Source: Acorus gramineus
Taxonomy: Eukaryota; Streptophyta; Magnoliopsida; Acorales; Acoraceae
Assembly (NCBI GenBank): GCA_030737835.1
Contig: CM060853.1
Coordinates: forward strand, 22,874,895-22,938,894
Reading direction: 5' to 3'
DNA length: 64,000 bases
Shown here: positions 38,371-50,250 of the stretch, piece after piece
Layout: each line of letters opens with the position of its first letter
Position numbering within the stretch: the stretch's first letter is position 1
Translations under genes and position numbers: made by a program
Notes under the pieces: generated by a model
The model's input: the letters and a program-made list of their open reading frames with translations, nothing else
The model's database searches: none
Told to the model about the DNA's origin: nothing

Positions 38371-40104
38371 AAAAAGATTGTTTTCATTCACATAAAGAAA
38401 AAAACATTTTTTTTTCTTTACATTCTGGATTACAAACATTGTGGGGACTACAGACTCTGAATCTTCTTCTCACAATCATAGAGTCTTGCATACATTCTAT
38501 TAATAATGTGAGAGATATTTATCCATGAAAAATAATTACACAACCCATATACACTATTATAATTCTGCCCATCACATTATGTACGAAAATTTTGTGTGTG
38601 TAAAGTTCAATCTTATTGTGCAGTTCTTCCTTGATGTTCAATTAACAGAATAAAAAAGGGTGCACACTGGGATGGGGTGTACTGCAAAGCTCTACTTTGA
38701 ATGTTCAAATAATGTATGCAATATAAAGTATTGTTAGACATGCCAAACTAGTTTTCCAAAAGTTGGCTAGCTCCCTTTTAAATCGAAATACCTTTCTTCA
38801 ACCACCCAAAGTTCTCTATTTTTCAACCTCTCATTCTCCTTCAAACCTCTTTCTCTCTCTTTTGTGTGTCCTCCCTTTTAAATTTGACCAGGCCAACATT
38901 GTTGCCTATTCACAATGAGCACTTCAACTCGTGCATCTTCAATATCGGTAGGCCTATTGAATCCCTTTTCATTGTAGTGGTTCCTTTGGGTGAAAGAGAT
39001 TAGGATTTCAATGTGGATTTTGGATGTGGGACATGTGCATTTAAGTCTGGCACGAATTCATCATTTGCATGTATACATGGTTAGCTCATTTAATCATGGT
39101 TCAGTTAGGGTCTGATATGACATGTGATCGAGGGCCCAGTATGGATACATTCATTTAAAGAATAACAGTGGTAAATCTTATACAATAATTTTTAACAAGG
39201 TTTTTTTTTTATAAAAATGAAATATAACAAAGGTATATATGTAAAAATCCCAAAAATGTATTATTAGAGATTTCAAGCATCTCATATAAAGCAAAAGATC
39301 ACGAGAGGCTTTTTCTTTAGAAGAAAGAACACTATTTCATGTTGGTGTCTAATCTGGAATAAAGACTGATTTCTGATATAGGCCATGGCTTTTTCTTCTT
39401 GAAGATTAATCGGACTAAGAAGATTGTAATTGTAAATTAATTACTGCCAAACTTTAAGTTGACCTGATTCTAAAAATGTAGGAGAATTCTTCTTCTTCTT
39501 TTTTCCCCAGAGATTTAGATAGATTAATTTTGTCAAAAAGGAAAAATGAATGACAACACAAATGAAAGATTTCAAACTTCATATATTTAGATGCTCCAAA
39601 GAAAAAGAATGAAGATAATTGTTATACTGGTTAGTTTTTCAGGGAACTAGAAAAAATAATTTATTATAGAAGAATGCACATGAAAAAGGTAAGATTTAAT
39701 CTTTTATTACAATATCAAGATAAGATACCGTGATCTTTGATCATAAAAAAGAATATCCAAATCCGAAAGAGACACTAGCCACGCCTTTAAGATCAAAGCT
39801 AATAATTTACACAATGGATTCTTATTCTATAATAATTTTTTTTTAATGAAATTATTGACTCAAACCAATTATAAGATGATATGTCATTTTATCACTTTTT
39901 GATACAAGTGATTTTTTTATTGATCGTATCAGCTTAGATCATAAAATTGATCAAGTTTTTAGTTACTTGTTCATTTATCTGACTTTATAAAAAAATTGAT
40001 ATCATTTTATTGATTAAATAAACTATGTAAAACAAATCTTTGAGAGTGGACGAGCCATGCTATATATCTATTTTTAACAATTCATAGGAAAGGACATGCA
40101 GACC
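38371..40104. other. Intergenic stretch with one leader-like segment
   Basis: Mostly AT-rich. Around 38800-38950 a pyrimidine-rich leader-like tract precedes a short frame starting ATGAGCACTTCAACT at 38914 and a gtaggc donor-like site. This resembles an isolated first exon, but no downstream exon was found. Confidence 0.35.
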
Positions 40105-40113
40105 AATATGATT

Positions 40114-40976
40114 GGGGGCAGTTATTACTACCCTATCAGCTCTTCCACCCACCCCATTTAAATTATTTTTGTGTATTCGGAACAAATCAATCCCACCCTT
40201 CAAAACCCACCCCTTCACATCTTAACGCACCCCCAACACCTCATGTACTCCCTCCCAAAAACCCTCTCGACCATCCCCACCTCCGCAACGCGACCTCCCC
40301 CTCTTCCGCCGCACCACCATCTCCTCCTCCGAATTCTCTTGGACAACTTTTTCGGCGGTCACAACCATTACAATGTTTTATATCCCCAACAACCCAATCA
40401 TGCCTATCGTGGAGAGGCAGGAGGTCGAAGGCTTCGATGAGGCGGTCCATGATGATGGACTCCACGCACTGAAGGAGACGACCGGGGAAGTGGAGGGCGT
40501 CAACGGGGTTATGGAGGGGTATGGGTAGGTGGTGGTGGTAGTGATGGTGGGTCATCACTTGTTGGGGGTGGTTCTTGACTTTTTGTGTTCTCGGTGGAGG
40601 AAGAGTGGGAGGCAGAGATCCGATGGCATTTGGGTTCGTAAAGGAGGAAGAGGTGGTGGGAGGAGGAGCTTGGTGGAGGTGATGGACGAATGAGTGAGAG
40701 AGATGAAGAAGGAGAAGAGAGAAATCAATGGATGAGGGGGAGGAGGAAGGAGAAGAAGAGAGGAGGAAGAAGGCCGGGTGAATTGAAAAGGTATAAACAG
40801 TGGATGAGGGGGAGGAGGAAGGAGAAGAAGAGAGGAGGAAGAAGGGGTGAGTTGAAAAGGTATAAACCAAAGTTTTTTTTATGTAGGGGTGGGTTAGAAA
40901 TATATGAAAAAACAACGGGGTGGGTTAGCAAAAAAAGGTTGGATGAATAACTTATGGGGTGGAAATAAAGGCACCC
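40114..40976. mobile_element. MULE-like transposon with 9-bp target duplication
   Basis: An 863-bp element is flanked by perfect 9-bp direct repeats, aatatgatt at 40105-40113 and 40977-40985, the size expected for Mutator-like elements. The left end gggggcagttattactaccc and the right end in reverse, gggtgcctttatttccaccc, match at about three quarters of positions. The interior is GC-richer than the surroundings and carries a long open frame on the minus strand (40241-40915, 224 codons). No transposase is present, so it is non-autonomous and possibly carries captured host sequence. Confidence 0.75.
40729..40867. repeat. 72-bp tandem repeat inside the MULE-like element
   Basis: The purine-rich block starting tggatgagggggagg at 40729 is repeated from 40801, nearly unchanged apart from a small indel near the end. 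Both copies end in gaaaaggtataaac. On the minus strand it encodes a doubled Ser/Pro-rich stretch within the 224-codon frame. Confidence 0.85.
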
Positions 40977-41669
40977 AATATGATTATAGCACTTAGCAAT
41001 CCAATATAGTTTTCCAAGAGTAAAATTTACAGGAAAATGAATTGCCCCATCCAATATAGTGTCTATTGCATACTTGATATGTCAAACTAAAATAACATAT
41101 ATGAAAAAAACATTTCATAAAACTGTAGAATCTAAAGTCTTTATATAAAGAAAAGCAGCATTCAATATGGAATGAATGTTTATAGATTTGGACAAATGAT
41201 CCAAGGTTAGGACCGAGCCTACTCTGAACAAAAATGTGCATCGAATATATGTAAAAAAAAAATATAGGAAATGCTTTTCGCATTTTAATTAGGTGCTAAG
41301 TACGTTTAATAATGTGTCAAATACCGCTTGCATGTGCATATATGCGTAGTCACTTACATGTGTGTGATTCATTTTGTCTTTATCAAGACACCTTTCTATA
41401 AATAGGCCAATATTTAAAATAACAAAAAAAAAAAAAAATATATATATTTTTAATACGAGACTATTTTTAAGCATCCATTCAAATATTACAATTATCTTGG
41501 ACACAATATTGCATTCTCAAGGCATTCAAACTTACCAAAAAAAAAAAAAAATTGCATTTTCAAAGCCACATAATCTTACACACTTTAATGTACCACTTGC
41601 CGGATGAAGACAAAAAAAAATTCGCCCAGACACACACTTTAACGCCAAAGATGAGTGCAAAACACTTTA

Positions 41670-43127
41670 AATGGACAATTGCAGATAGACTCCTAAATCC
41701 GTCGTATTTATAAGTAGGTCCCTGAAAAAATCAACCACCTTTGTCCTTTTCTGTGGTTATTGTTGATAGTCCCCCAGGTCTGTGATATTTATTACTAGGT
41801 CCCTGACAACTCTTTTTTGGAGATATTTGAAGTTCCACCCTCAGTTTGGACCAGTTTTACTATTAAACCCCTATCTATGTTACAAATAGATCCCTCACTC
41901 AGATTTTAAGATTTATAACAAAGTCGCTGATCTCAAAATATGACTCGTCGAACTTCAATTTTTTTTTAGACCATTAAGATACATATGAAATTATAAAATA
42001 AATATTTTAATATCATTTATGGCATATATAAAATAAATAAATATTTTTTTAGCCCATAAAGTTATTTATGATAAGTCTCTACCACAGTTTCAGTTTTCAT
42101 TTTCATATTTACATTTATATCAATGATTATAAAACTAACTATTTCGTGAATTTTCATAAATTCTTTTTTATTTCACGCGATGCATGCATCAGTAATTCAA
42201 CATTGTATTGTATGGTTTCTGTCATTAGAGAACAAAACTGTAGATACTCAAGCAAAAATAGTTAATCATGAATACATGATACGAAAGAAAATTAATTTTT
42301 ATCATATTTATTTGTTGTCAAATAACAGGACTTGCGGGTACCTAGATAAATAATTAATCATAAACGTAATTTAAAACATGAAAACATAGTTATGAAAAAT
42401 CTTATCAAAAGCGATTATTATATTAACTAACTTGTTTGAAGGAACCGAACTTCAGAAGAGAGGAGGAGATGGACTCTAAAATCAGAGTATCTAAGACTGA
42501 AGTTGTCTATAAATTCTTTAAAAAGAAAGTTGCATATAATATGCTTTTATAACGTTTTATAACGTGAGAGATAATTCAGTGTCAGACTTGTGTGTTTCTA
42601 AGGAAAATGTTTAAACTCATTCTCATATTCAATCCCAGATATATTCCACACTCTTTTTTATTTTATTTTATTTTATTTAAAATAAGACATATAACCCAAT
42701 AAAACGTATATGCTCATTTATAGTATGTTTTAAAAAAAATTTCAATGATTTACATGCTTCATTATAATGAGTGCATGTGAAAAGTTTATTAGTTTATCAT
42801 GTTTATCTGTTCATTGTTGTTTTGTTTAATATTTTATTTTGGATGGTTAACAATGCTCATATGTTCCATTCGTTTTTATTTATTAAAATATTTATGTTTG
42901 TTCAATTCTTTTTCTTGGTAGTATTTGATAAAATGATTGACTCTTTTACATATAATCTTGTTAGATAACGGTTTAATTTTAATCCAATGTTCTTACAATG
43001 GCTCATATTTTTTTGATCTCGCAATGTTCCTCATATTCTTATCAAGTTACTATTATTTTTTACATTGAGAAGTTAATATTACTTATTCGTGTTTTTTGTT
43101 ATGCGCATTACGCGTGCCCTTGACTAG
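41670..43127 (+). mobile_element. Probable non-autonomous Helitron, copy 1
   Basis: The 3' end shows a short GC-rich palindrome (gcgcattacgcg, about 43103-43114) followed by CTAG at 43124-43127 and then T, the Helitron CTRR|T terminus. About 1.4 kb upstream is a repeat with taggtccctgaaaa and cccccaggt motifs (41690-41995) that is shared with the other two copies. The exact 5' TC end was not found, so the left limit is approximate. No Rep/helicase coding sequence is present. Confidence 0.6.
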
Positions 43128-43179
43128 TATACCTAAAAGCAACACAGTAAGACAAAAGGTTCCGACCTACCTGTTCAAA

Positions 43180-44287
43180 GAGGACAAGCTGGGTTATTTA
43201 CAAATCAGCCCCCAGGTCTATGATATTTATAACTAGATCCCTCAAAAAATCGGCCAATTTTGTCAACTTCCTTGGTTATTTTTGGATAGGTCCCCAAGGT
43301 CTCAGATATTTATGATCAGGTCCCTCCAAAATCCAAAATCTCAGGTATTTGAAGTTCCGCCCTCAATTTTTACCAGTTTTACAATTAGACCCCTATCTGT
43401 GTTATAAAAATATCATTGATTCAAATTTCATATTTATAACAAGGTATGTGGTCTCAAATATGACTTACCGAATTTCAAATCTTATCTAATTTTTTTTTTG
43501 AACCATTGAGATACCCATAAAATTATAAATAAATATTTTAATCTAATCATTTGAACTCATAAAGTTTACCTATGACATTAGTTGGTAAAATTCTGTTTTA
43601 TTTGCCTATGAGCCCAAGATAATATGTATGTATATGTTTTCTTAATATAGCTTATGAATTAGGACATACTCCACAATTTAGTCATTTATGTAAAAAATAA
43701 TATCATTTGTTTATGCCTTTGATACTTTGATATCATCATGTTCTTTAAAGTCTAAAACATAAAATAAATTTCATTTGTCATATTATAAATGTATTTTATT
43801 AACTCACACCAAGGGATTTTAGTTTTCATATTTTTTTGTATGTATTGCTCATGTATATTTTTTGTATATATTGCTCATGTATAAAGATTTTATTTTTCAT
43901 ATTTTGTTTATAAGAATTTTATTTTTCATGTGTATACAATTCATATATGATAGCTTGATGAATGCTTTATAAAACATCTCCATTATTTTTTTATTAACAA
44001 GTAATTTATAAACCTATTCAATTGTCTTTCTATTGAAATGTAATTTGTTTTTATCATCCCACATAACAGACTTCTATTTATATAGTCATGTTATAATTGA
44101 ATTAAGATATAACAACTGCTATTTATTTTCATTATAAAGGGTAAAATAACATAATGACTGGTTTTAAATATTATGAGCTTATTTTAAAATAACTTTCTTT
44201 TTTAAAAAATAAGTATTTTTATTTCACTAATTATTACGTATATGTAATTAGTAATTAACACGCGCATTAGTGCGTGCTTTAAACTAG
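43180..44287 (+). mobile_element. Probable non-autonomous Helitron, copy 2
   Basis: The 3' end has a hairpin, cacgc and gcgtg separated by 8 bases (44259-44276), followed 7 bases later by CTAG (44284-44287) and T. The last 26 bases align with copy 1. The proximal repeat at 43195-43510 matches 41690-41995, sharing aggtctatgatatttataac-type motifs and atttgaagttcc. The 5' end is approximate. Confidence 0.65.
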
Positions 44288-44831
44288 TCTCATTAATTGG
44301 TGGGTACTGGGTAGTGGTCCTGTGGACCATACTGTAATTCTTTTCCCCTAATAGTAATGGGTATTCATTCCTCTGCTCGCATGTCTATCACAGAGTAATA
44401 TAATAATCAATAATATTGATTTTTTTTTTTCTTCTCATACTGTCATCAAAACATAAGCTTACTCGGCATAGGTTGGTTGGTATACCCATTGCAACAATTT
44501 CTTTTTTGTACCAATATAACAATCTATGTTTAGTTCTATTTTTATTCCATTGTCAGTATTTTTGTCTTTAATTTTTTTTTTTTTATGGTGTATAAGATAT
44601 GAATATATTATTCTAGGTGATCCTTGAAAAATTATCAGAACTTACATTATTTTATCTAGATATAGTTATGATCAGATTTTATCTTCACTTAACAAGCGAT
44701 GTTTTTCTTACTACTTCATTCTTAATTTTTGGGCATCTATTCTGTATCCTAAATAGGGGTTCTTTCATACTACATGTTGCGTCAGTTCATACCATGTTAA
44801 TTAAAAATACAAATTGAATGGTGTTTGATAT

Positions 44832-45067
44832 TTAGAGTGCGTTTGGTTCCACAATTGCAAAACTGATTCTGCATGAATCTGAGTTTTAAAACTGATTCTA
44901 CAGGAAGCTCACCCTCCTCAGCTTTTGAAATAGTAGCTTTTAGGCACTATTTGTCGAAATCTGTGTGCATAAAATTGCTACAGTAAAACTGTTTAGTTAC
45001 ACGATTGCAAACGCAGCTTTCTGCAATCGCAAACGCTGCGCAATCACGTAACCAAACACAACCTTAA
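44832..45067. mobile_element. Tourist-like MITE
   Basis: The left end tttagagtgcgtttggtt pairs with a right end that in reverse reads tttaaggttgtgtttggtt. It is about 236 bp, non-coding, related to 20163-20402, and abuts the 3' end of Helitron copy 3. Confidence 0.7.
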
Positions 45068-45490
45068 ACTAGTTTGGTGTACGCGCTTTTGCGCGTAATA
45101 CCAAGTTGTGTGAAAATTTTGCTAATGAAATGAGTGTGAAAAAATATTAAAGTTTAGATAAATATCTGAAGGAGGGACCTGTTTATAACACAAATGCGGA
45201 TTGGATTGTGAAACAGGTAGAACCTGGGGACGGTTATACAAATACCCCATAAAAAGATAAAATTAGCCGTATGTTTCCAAGGACCTAGTTATAACAATGA
45301 GGGACCTGTTTATAACAAATATAACGGTCTGGTTGTAAAACTGTTGTAATGTGAGGGCCGATCTGCAAATACAGCAGAAAAAGGACAAAATGGCTCGGCC
45401 ATTTTTGTTAGGATGATTGAATGAAGGAATAGTAGGGACGTGCTTGCGAAATCTGTAGCACCTGGGGGTCTATCTGCCAAATGTCCATTT
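45068..45490 (-). mobile_element. Probable Helitron remnant, copy 3 (inverted)
   Basis: On the minus strand the 3' end has a perfect 7-bp hairpin, TACGCGC-AAAA-GCGCGTA (45080-45097), then CACCAAA and CTAG ending at 45068, followed by T. Upstream on the same strand (45490 to about 45165) lies the gtccct-rich repeat shared with copies 1 and 2, starting near ggacatttggcagataga. It is only about 420 bp long, so internal sequence has been lost. Confidence 0.65.
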
Positions 45491-45869
45491 TTGTCCACAA
45501 TAGGTACGCCCATCTCCTGCCTGCTGTTCTTCTTCAAATAGAAATAGATATATTCAGATAAAGATATAATAAATCAGGATTTTAAAACTCGTGTACACTA
45601 AAGAATCTTATCGTGTACCAATAAAAAGATGCCACATGATTGACACAAAACTACTTTCAATCAAACTGTCTCACTTGAACTAATTATATTTATATAAATA
45701 ATGATGTTAAGGGTTGTCTGAAAAGCAATCTCACGAAGAATTCTCACATATTTTAAAATTTAAAAATAATAAATTTAATTTAATAAAATACATATTTGGA
45801 TGAAAATTTTATATTCATTGAACATGCTTTTAACAAATATAAAAAGACTAACGAGATATATATTAAACA

Positions 45870-46046
45870 TATTAAAGAGTCATTATTATGAAAATATTGA
45901 CTTTTTATTATCATTATTATGATATCATTAGTTTCCTAGTTTTGTTAGTTTCCTTTTATATTTTAGGTTTTATTTTATATATCTATAAATCAAGCCTTTG
46001 ACTTCTCTAATACAATAACGAGGATTCTCTTTCCTTTATTCTAACA
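45870..46046 (+). repeat. 5' LTR of the TRIM/LARD element
   Basis: Starts tattaaagagtcattattat and ends ttctaaca at the primer-binding site. The first dinucleotide is TA, against TG in the 3' LTR. Confidence 0.85.
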
Positions 46047-46059
46047 TGGTATCAGAACC
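46047..46059 (+). other. Primer-binding site of the TRIM/LARD element
   Basis: tggtatcagaacc, complementary to the 3' end of initiator Met tRNA, directly after the LTR. Confidence 0.88.
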
Positions 46060-46779
46060 ATCTCTAAAATCCTGGATCTACAAAAAAAGTTTTATTTTTT
46101 CTTTCCCGCTTCGATTGAAGAGTCTTCAATCAAGGCGGGGGAGGATTTTTGGTACCCATATTTTTTTTTCCGTTGTTTTGTTTATTTTCCGCGCGAATCC
46201 TATTCGTTTTCGCACGCCCCGCGCGCTCTCTGTGCTCTCCATGTGATTGTTCGTGGTTTTCACGCCGCCGCTCGTCGCCTGCTGCTAGCCTTGACACACT
46301 TCCGCGCATCTTTGCGCGCTCCTCGTGCCTCTGTGTGTCTACTTGTGCCAGCTGCCCGCACGATCTCCACATCCGTGCGATCTGCCATTGCTCCTCTGAG
46401 CGCATAGCGTCAGCCCGCGCACGTGATCTCGCGATCTCCGCGAGCTCTGTCTCCGCGGCCATCGTCCCTTCACGTGCCTGTCCCGCGTGCGATGCTCCTG
46501 CTTTCCGCTGAAGACTCCGCGTGGCTCCGCATGAAGAATTGGAAGAATCGTACGTGATGTGGAGAATCCACGTGAGATCGTGTCCGCATGAAGACCTCTT
46601 TCAATTTGAAGAATCCGCTTCAGATCACGTGAGTCCGCGTGAACTATGAAGACCGTGTGACAAATCAAATGGCCGTCCAACTAGATTAGCCAACCGGATC
46701 CGCTGATTAACCTCTGTCATCATAATTCGCCAAGTGGCATCTTTATTTACGTAGCATTGCTGCCTTTGCACACGTCATC

Positions 46780-47040
46780 TTCTCGCACCGTCGTCTTCGT
46801 GCGCCGTCGTTGTTTTCACGCATTGTCGTCTCATTGCGCCGCCGTCCTCGCGCACCGTCGTCTTCGTGCGCCGTCGTTGTTTTCGCGCACCGTCGTCTTC
46901 GTGCGCCGTCGTTGTTTTCGCACACTGTCGTCTCCGTGCGCCTTCGTTCTTTTCGCGCATTGTCATCTCCGTACGCCGTCATCCTGCCGCACCATCGTCT
47001 CCGTGCATTGTCATTGTATATGCGCATTGTCTTCTCCGTC
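46780..47040 (+). repeat. GC-rich minisatellite, about 18-bp units
   Basis: Imperfect tandem units of the type cgcaccgtcgtcttcgtg and cgccgtcgttgttttcg, roughly a dozen or more, decaying toward the right. They create long but low-complexity open frames in several frames on both strands, which are not credible genes. Confidence 0.85.
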
Positions 47041-47403
47041 CGCGTCGCGTTTCTTCTCATCTGTCAGAGCGCCTCTCGTCTCAGGCTGTTAGCTTCGCGT
47101 TTTTTTCTTCTTCGTCTTCGTTATGCTTCGCCATCAGCGTTTGCAGTATTGCATAAAGGCTTCGTTACGCTTTACTATCAACGTTTGCAATGTTGCATAA
47201 AGGCATCAGTTGTTTCTTCTTCTTCTATGTTCGCGTCGCCGTCCACGTCGCGTTTCTTCTACTTCTTCTTCTCCGTCGAGGCTCGTCTGGGCCCGTTCAT
47301 GCGCCCTCCGAGTGTCTCCACGTTCACAGCCTCTCCTCGGGCCTCCGCGAGCCCTCCGCACACCTCCACATCTAGTACACGCGCCATCTGATCTAGTGAA
47401 CCA

Positions 47404-47520
47404 GCAACTCCGACTGACTCAACGAGCGGGAGTGACTCCGATTAACTAAAAAAGAGCAGGAGCGACTCCGACTGACTCAAAGAGCTGGAGCAACTCCGAC
47501 TGACTCAAGAAGAGCGGAAG
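47404..47520 (+). repeat. Second minisatellite, 28-30-bp units
   Basis: Four imperfect units of the type caactccgactgactcaa followed by an agagcgggag-like segment, starting near 47404, 47432, 47462 and 47490. Confidence 0.8.
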
Positions 47521-47659
47521 CGAAGTGATGGATTCCAAAAGAGAAATGCGCCTGTCCACGCTAATCACCAACAGCCGCCCGTCGCTGTCGCCAGCTTCCA
47601 CCACCGTCTCATTTTTTTTCAAACTCTAAGGGTTATACCATTCAGAGTTTGGGAGGGGG

Positions 47660-47831
47660 TGTTAAAGAGTCATTATTATGAGAATATTAACTGTTTATTA
47701 TCATTGTTATGATATCATTAGTTTCCTAATTTTCCTAGTTTCATTTTCTGATATTTTAGATTTTTCTTTATAAATAGAGCTTCTGGGTCCTCTGATGCAA
47801 TAACAAAAATTCCTTTTCTTTTATTCTAACA
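47660..47831 (+). repeat. 3' LTR of the TRIM/LARD element
   Basis: Starts tgttaaagagtcattattat after the purine tract and ends ttctaaca before aaacc. Confidence 0.85.
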
Positions 47832-47836
47832 AAACC

Positions 47837-49330
47837 TAATGAGACATATAATCCTCGTTGGATGACCAATGCGTGAGACTATTTTTAAGATTGTAAAAAA
47901 GATCATGTGTAACAACGCTCTTATATAAAATACCTCCTTATTGTGTCACCTGCATTTCATTTTTTCACTGGCACACAATATTAGGGTCTCCCTTGATTCT
48001 CACACAGATAATTCGAATCCGCCTGAAGAGGAGGACATAACTCAATCAAATATAACTACAGTGATAGCAAGGAATAAATTAATTGCATACCCAAGCTCAT
48101 TATTTTGACTTATGTATCTTTACCTTTTATATTAATTGGTTGAGATATATCATTATCAATATGTTATATAATTACTTTTAGACAATAGGAACATTTCCTT
48201 GAACCGTTGAGCTATTGCTTATGATCGTTAGGTTTTTAGATAAAAGCTTGACAAGTGACACTATTAGGTGCAGTTGACTTAGCTTATAGTACTGTCATAC
48301 ACACTGGACACATATATTAATTTTTCGGGTGACATCCGTGCGTAGTACCACTATATTTAATAGTGTAAGTGATGTGATATTCTAAGTTGAAGATTTAAAG
48401 AATTCTTATACATGGTTCAAGTAGATGTCTACAGTCTCTTAGATCAGATATATACGCTAATTAAATGATACAAAATTATTTAAGATAAACATATATACTT
48501 TTCTATTTAATATTAATTAAATGAACATATTTTAAATATAAATAATTTTTTTGCTTGTTGGGTTTTAATTTGTATATGAATATATCTCCGTTGGACAAAA
48601 ATGATTTGCCAGAGTGGTTGGATGATGTCATATATGTTTCAACTCTTTCGGTTTTAATTCTTTGTTATAGATTTTATTTTTTTATATTTTAAAAGTAAAA
48701 AAAAAAACAACAATTTTTATATAAAATCTGGTAATTTTTTTAATTGATTATTTTAATCAATTTATAGGATAAGTTGTTTTTGAAAATTGATTCTAAAAAC
48801 CTTTCTTGAACGGATTTAAATTGTCCGGTTAATTCAAATTTTACCCAAAATCTAGTAGATTAATCCATCTAAATTCCCAAAACTCGATGCAGAGACGGCT
48901 TAAATTCTAAGTACTCCTGTTAACAAAAGAAACACAGAATAAATTTTCCAAACTTTTGATATAAATGAATTATACATATGCAGCTAGGGTGGTAGCTAAA
49001 GCCATTGAATGCAAGATAAGGATCGAATATGGCCCAACATACACATGCTAAAAGCCTAAAAAACAAGTAGCCATATATAATTAACAAGACAGATTCGAAG
49101 CCCTTTTTAGCTGGCCGAGTTAATTAATGCCCAGTTCAGCTTCTGTTTTATTGATTCAGGAAGCTGAAAGTGATGGGTATATATAGCTAGGAGAAATCTA
49201 AAGTTTATGTAGCTTACGCGCTTTTATAGCTATAGCTAGGTAGCATGTGTGATGATCCTGAAATTCATACAATGTATGTATGAACACAATTAGTATATGT
49301 TTGTTTCGGGGACCAACTTTTTATTAATTA
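47837..49330. other. Gene-free AT-rich intergenic DNA
   Basis: No exon, RNA gene or complete repeat element is recognised. Confidence 0.45.
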
Positions 49331-49833
49331 ATAGGGTTAAAGAAATTCATGTCCTATGAACATAGGTAATCCTATATAAGTATTTGTCAAAGTTAGGATG
49401 GACATATAAATTTTTAAAAACTTATAAAAATCACTTATAAAAATCTATATACATCCATGTTGTTAGCAGGTATTAACCTTAACTCAGCCTACCTTAATTA
49501 ATCATAACTTATATCATGAAATGATTAAATTGTCCCCAAATTTTTTATCAATCCAAACAATCTCTCTCTGAGAATGAGGAAATCCAAAAGTCCTATAGAT
49601 GCAATTTGGTCTTTTATAGGGATTAATTTATCTTTATAATTGTTTACAAGAACTGTAATGTCTAACAATTATATGGTAATGGAATATTATATCAAATTTA
49701 GATGGAAATTTAACTTATGAATGATAATTGAATTTTTATAAGTTTTCAGATACTTGTGTGCCTGCCCCAACTTTGACATAGACTTATATGAGATTACCTA
49801 TGTTTACATGGATCGGAGATGTTTTTAACCCTA
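49331..49833. mobile_element. MITE with about 100-bp terminal inverted repeats
   Basis: The left arm (about 49331-49440: agggttaaag, aacataggtaatc, tatataagt, gtcaaagtt, aaacttataaaaat) is repeated in reverse order and strand in the right arm (about 49730-49833). The same blocks occur in the same spacing. The interior of about 290 bp is AT-rich and non-coding. AT-rich flanks (taattaat-like) hide any target duplication. Confidence 0.75.
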
Positions 49834-49955
49834 ATTAATATGGTATGAACCTATACGATGTTCTTGAATTTTTTTACTTTCTAATTATGATTTTTTTAAT
49901 GTAATCTACTCGATCAACTCAACAAAATAGACTTTGATCGTGTGAGTACAGGAAA

Positions 49956-50079
49956 CAGGGAACGAGCATGGGAAATCATTGACTCATACAAGTATACAAC
50001 AGCTTGGTTAGATTAAATTTAGTTCGTGTTAATTGTTTTATCAACCAGCGAGCAGGGAACGAGCATGGGAAATCATTGA
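49956..50079. repeat. Two copies of a 27-bp word 97 bp apart
   Basis: The word beginning cagggaacgagcatgggaaa occurs at 49956-49982 and again at 50053-50079 without change over 27 bases. Short direct duplication of unknown origin. Confidence 0.8.
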
Positions 50080-50250
50080 ATTATTAGGGATCACAAAGAA
50101 GAACATGTGAAATCATAACATTTCTGTTATGTTCTAGTTTAATTAACTTGTTTTATTCAAATGTTTGTGTAAATGTTTAGATGGAGATCGAGCCAGGGGT
50201 CCGGCTAGCTATATCATACCAATAATCAACAGTATATAACTTATGTATTT

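Larger units (their letters stand above)
45870..47831 (+). mobile_element. Non-autonomous LTR element (TRIM/LARD type)
   Basis: LTRs of 177 and 172 bp lie at 45870-46046 and 47660-47831. The initiator-Met-type primer site tggtatcagaacc at 46047-46059 directly abuts the 5' LTR. A purine tract (tttgggagggggt) directly precedes the 3' LTR. A near 5-bp target duplication is present (aaaca / aaacc). The 1.6-kb interior has no gag or pol but holds GC-rich sequence and two minisatellites. The LTRs differ at many positions, so it is older than the copia in LUH. Confidence 0.88.

Noticed and set aside
41690-45485. The direct and inverted gtccct-rich repeats read as terminal inverted repeats of one 3.8-kb transposon
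   Set aside because: Each copy ends in its own hairpin plus CTAG terminus on its own strand, so three separate Helitron-like elements explain the pattern better.
46130-47449. Several overlapping 80-190-codon frames on both strands
   Set aside because: They arise from the GC-rich minisatellites inside the TRIM/LARD element, are low complexity in every frame and match no family.
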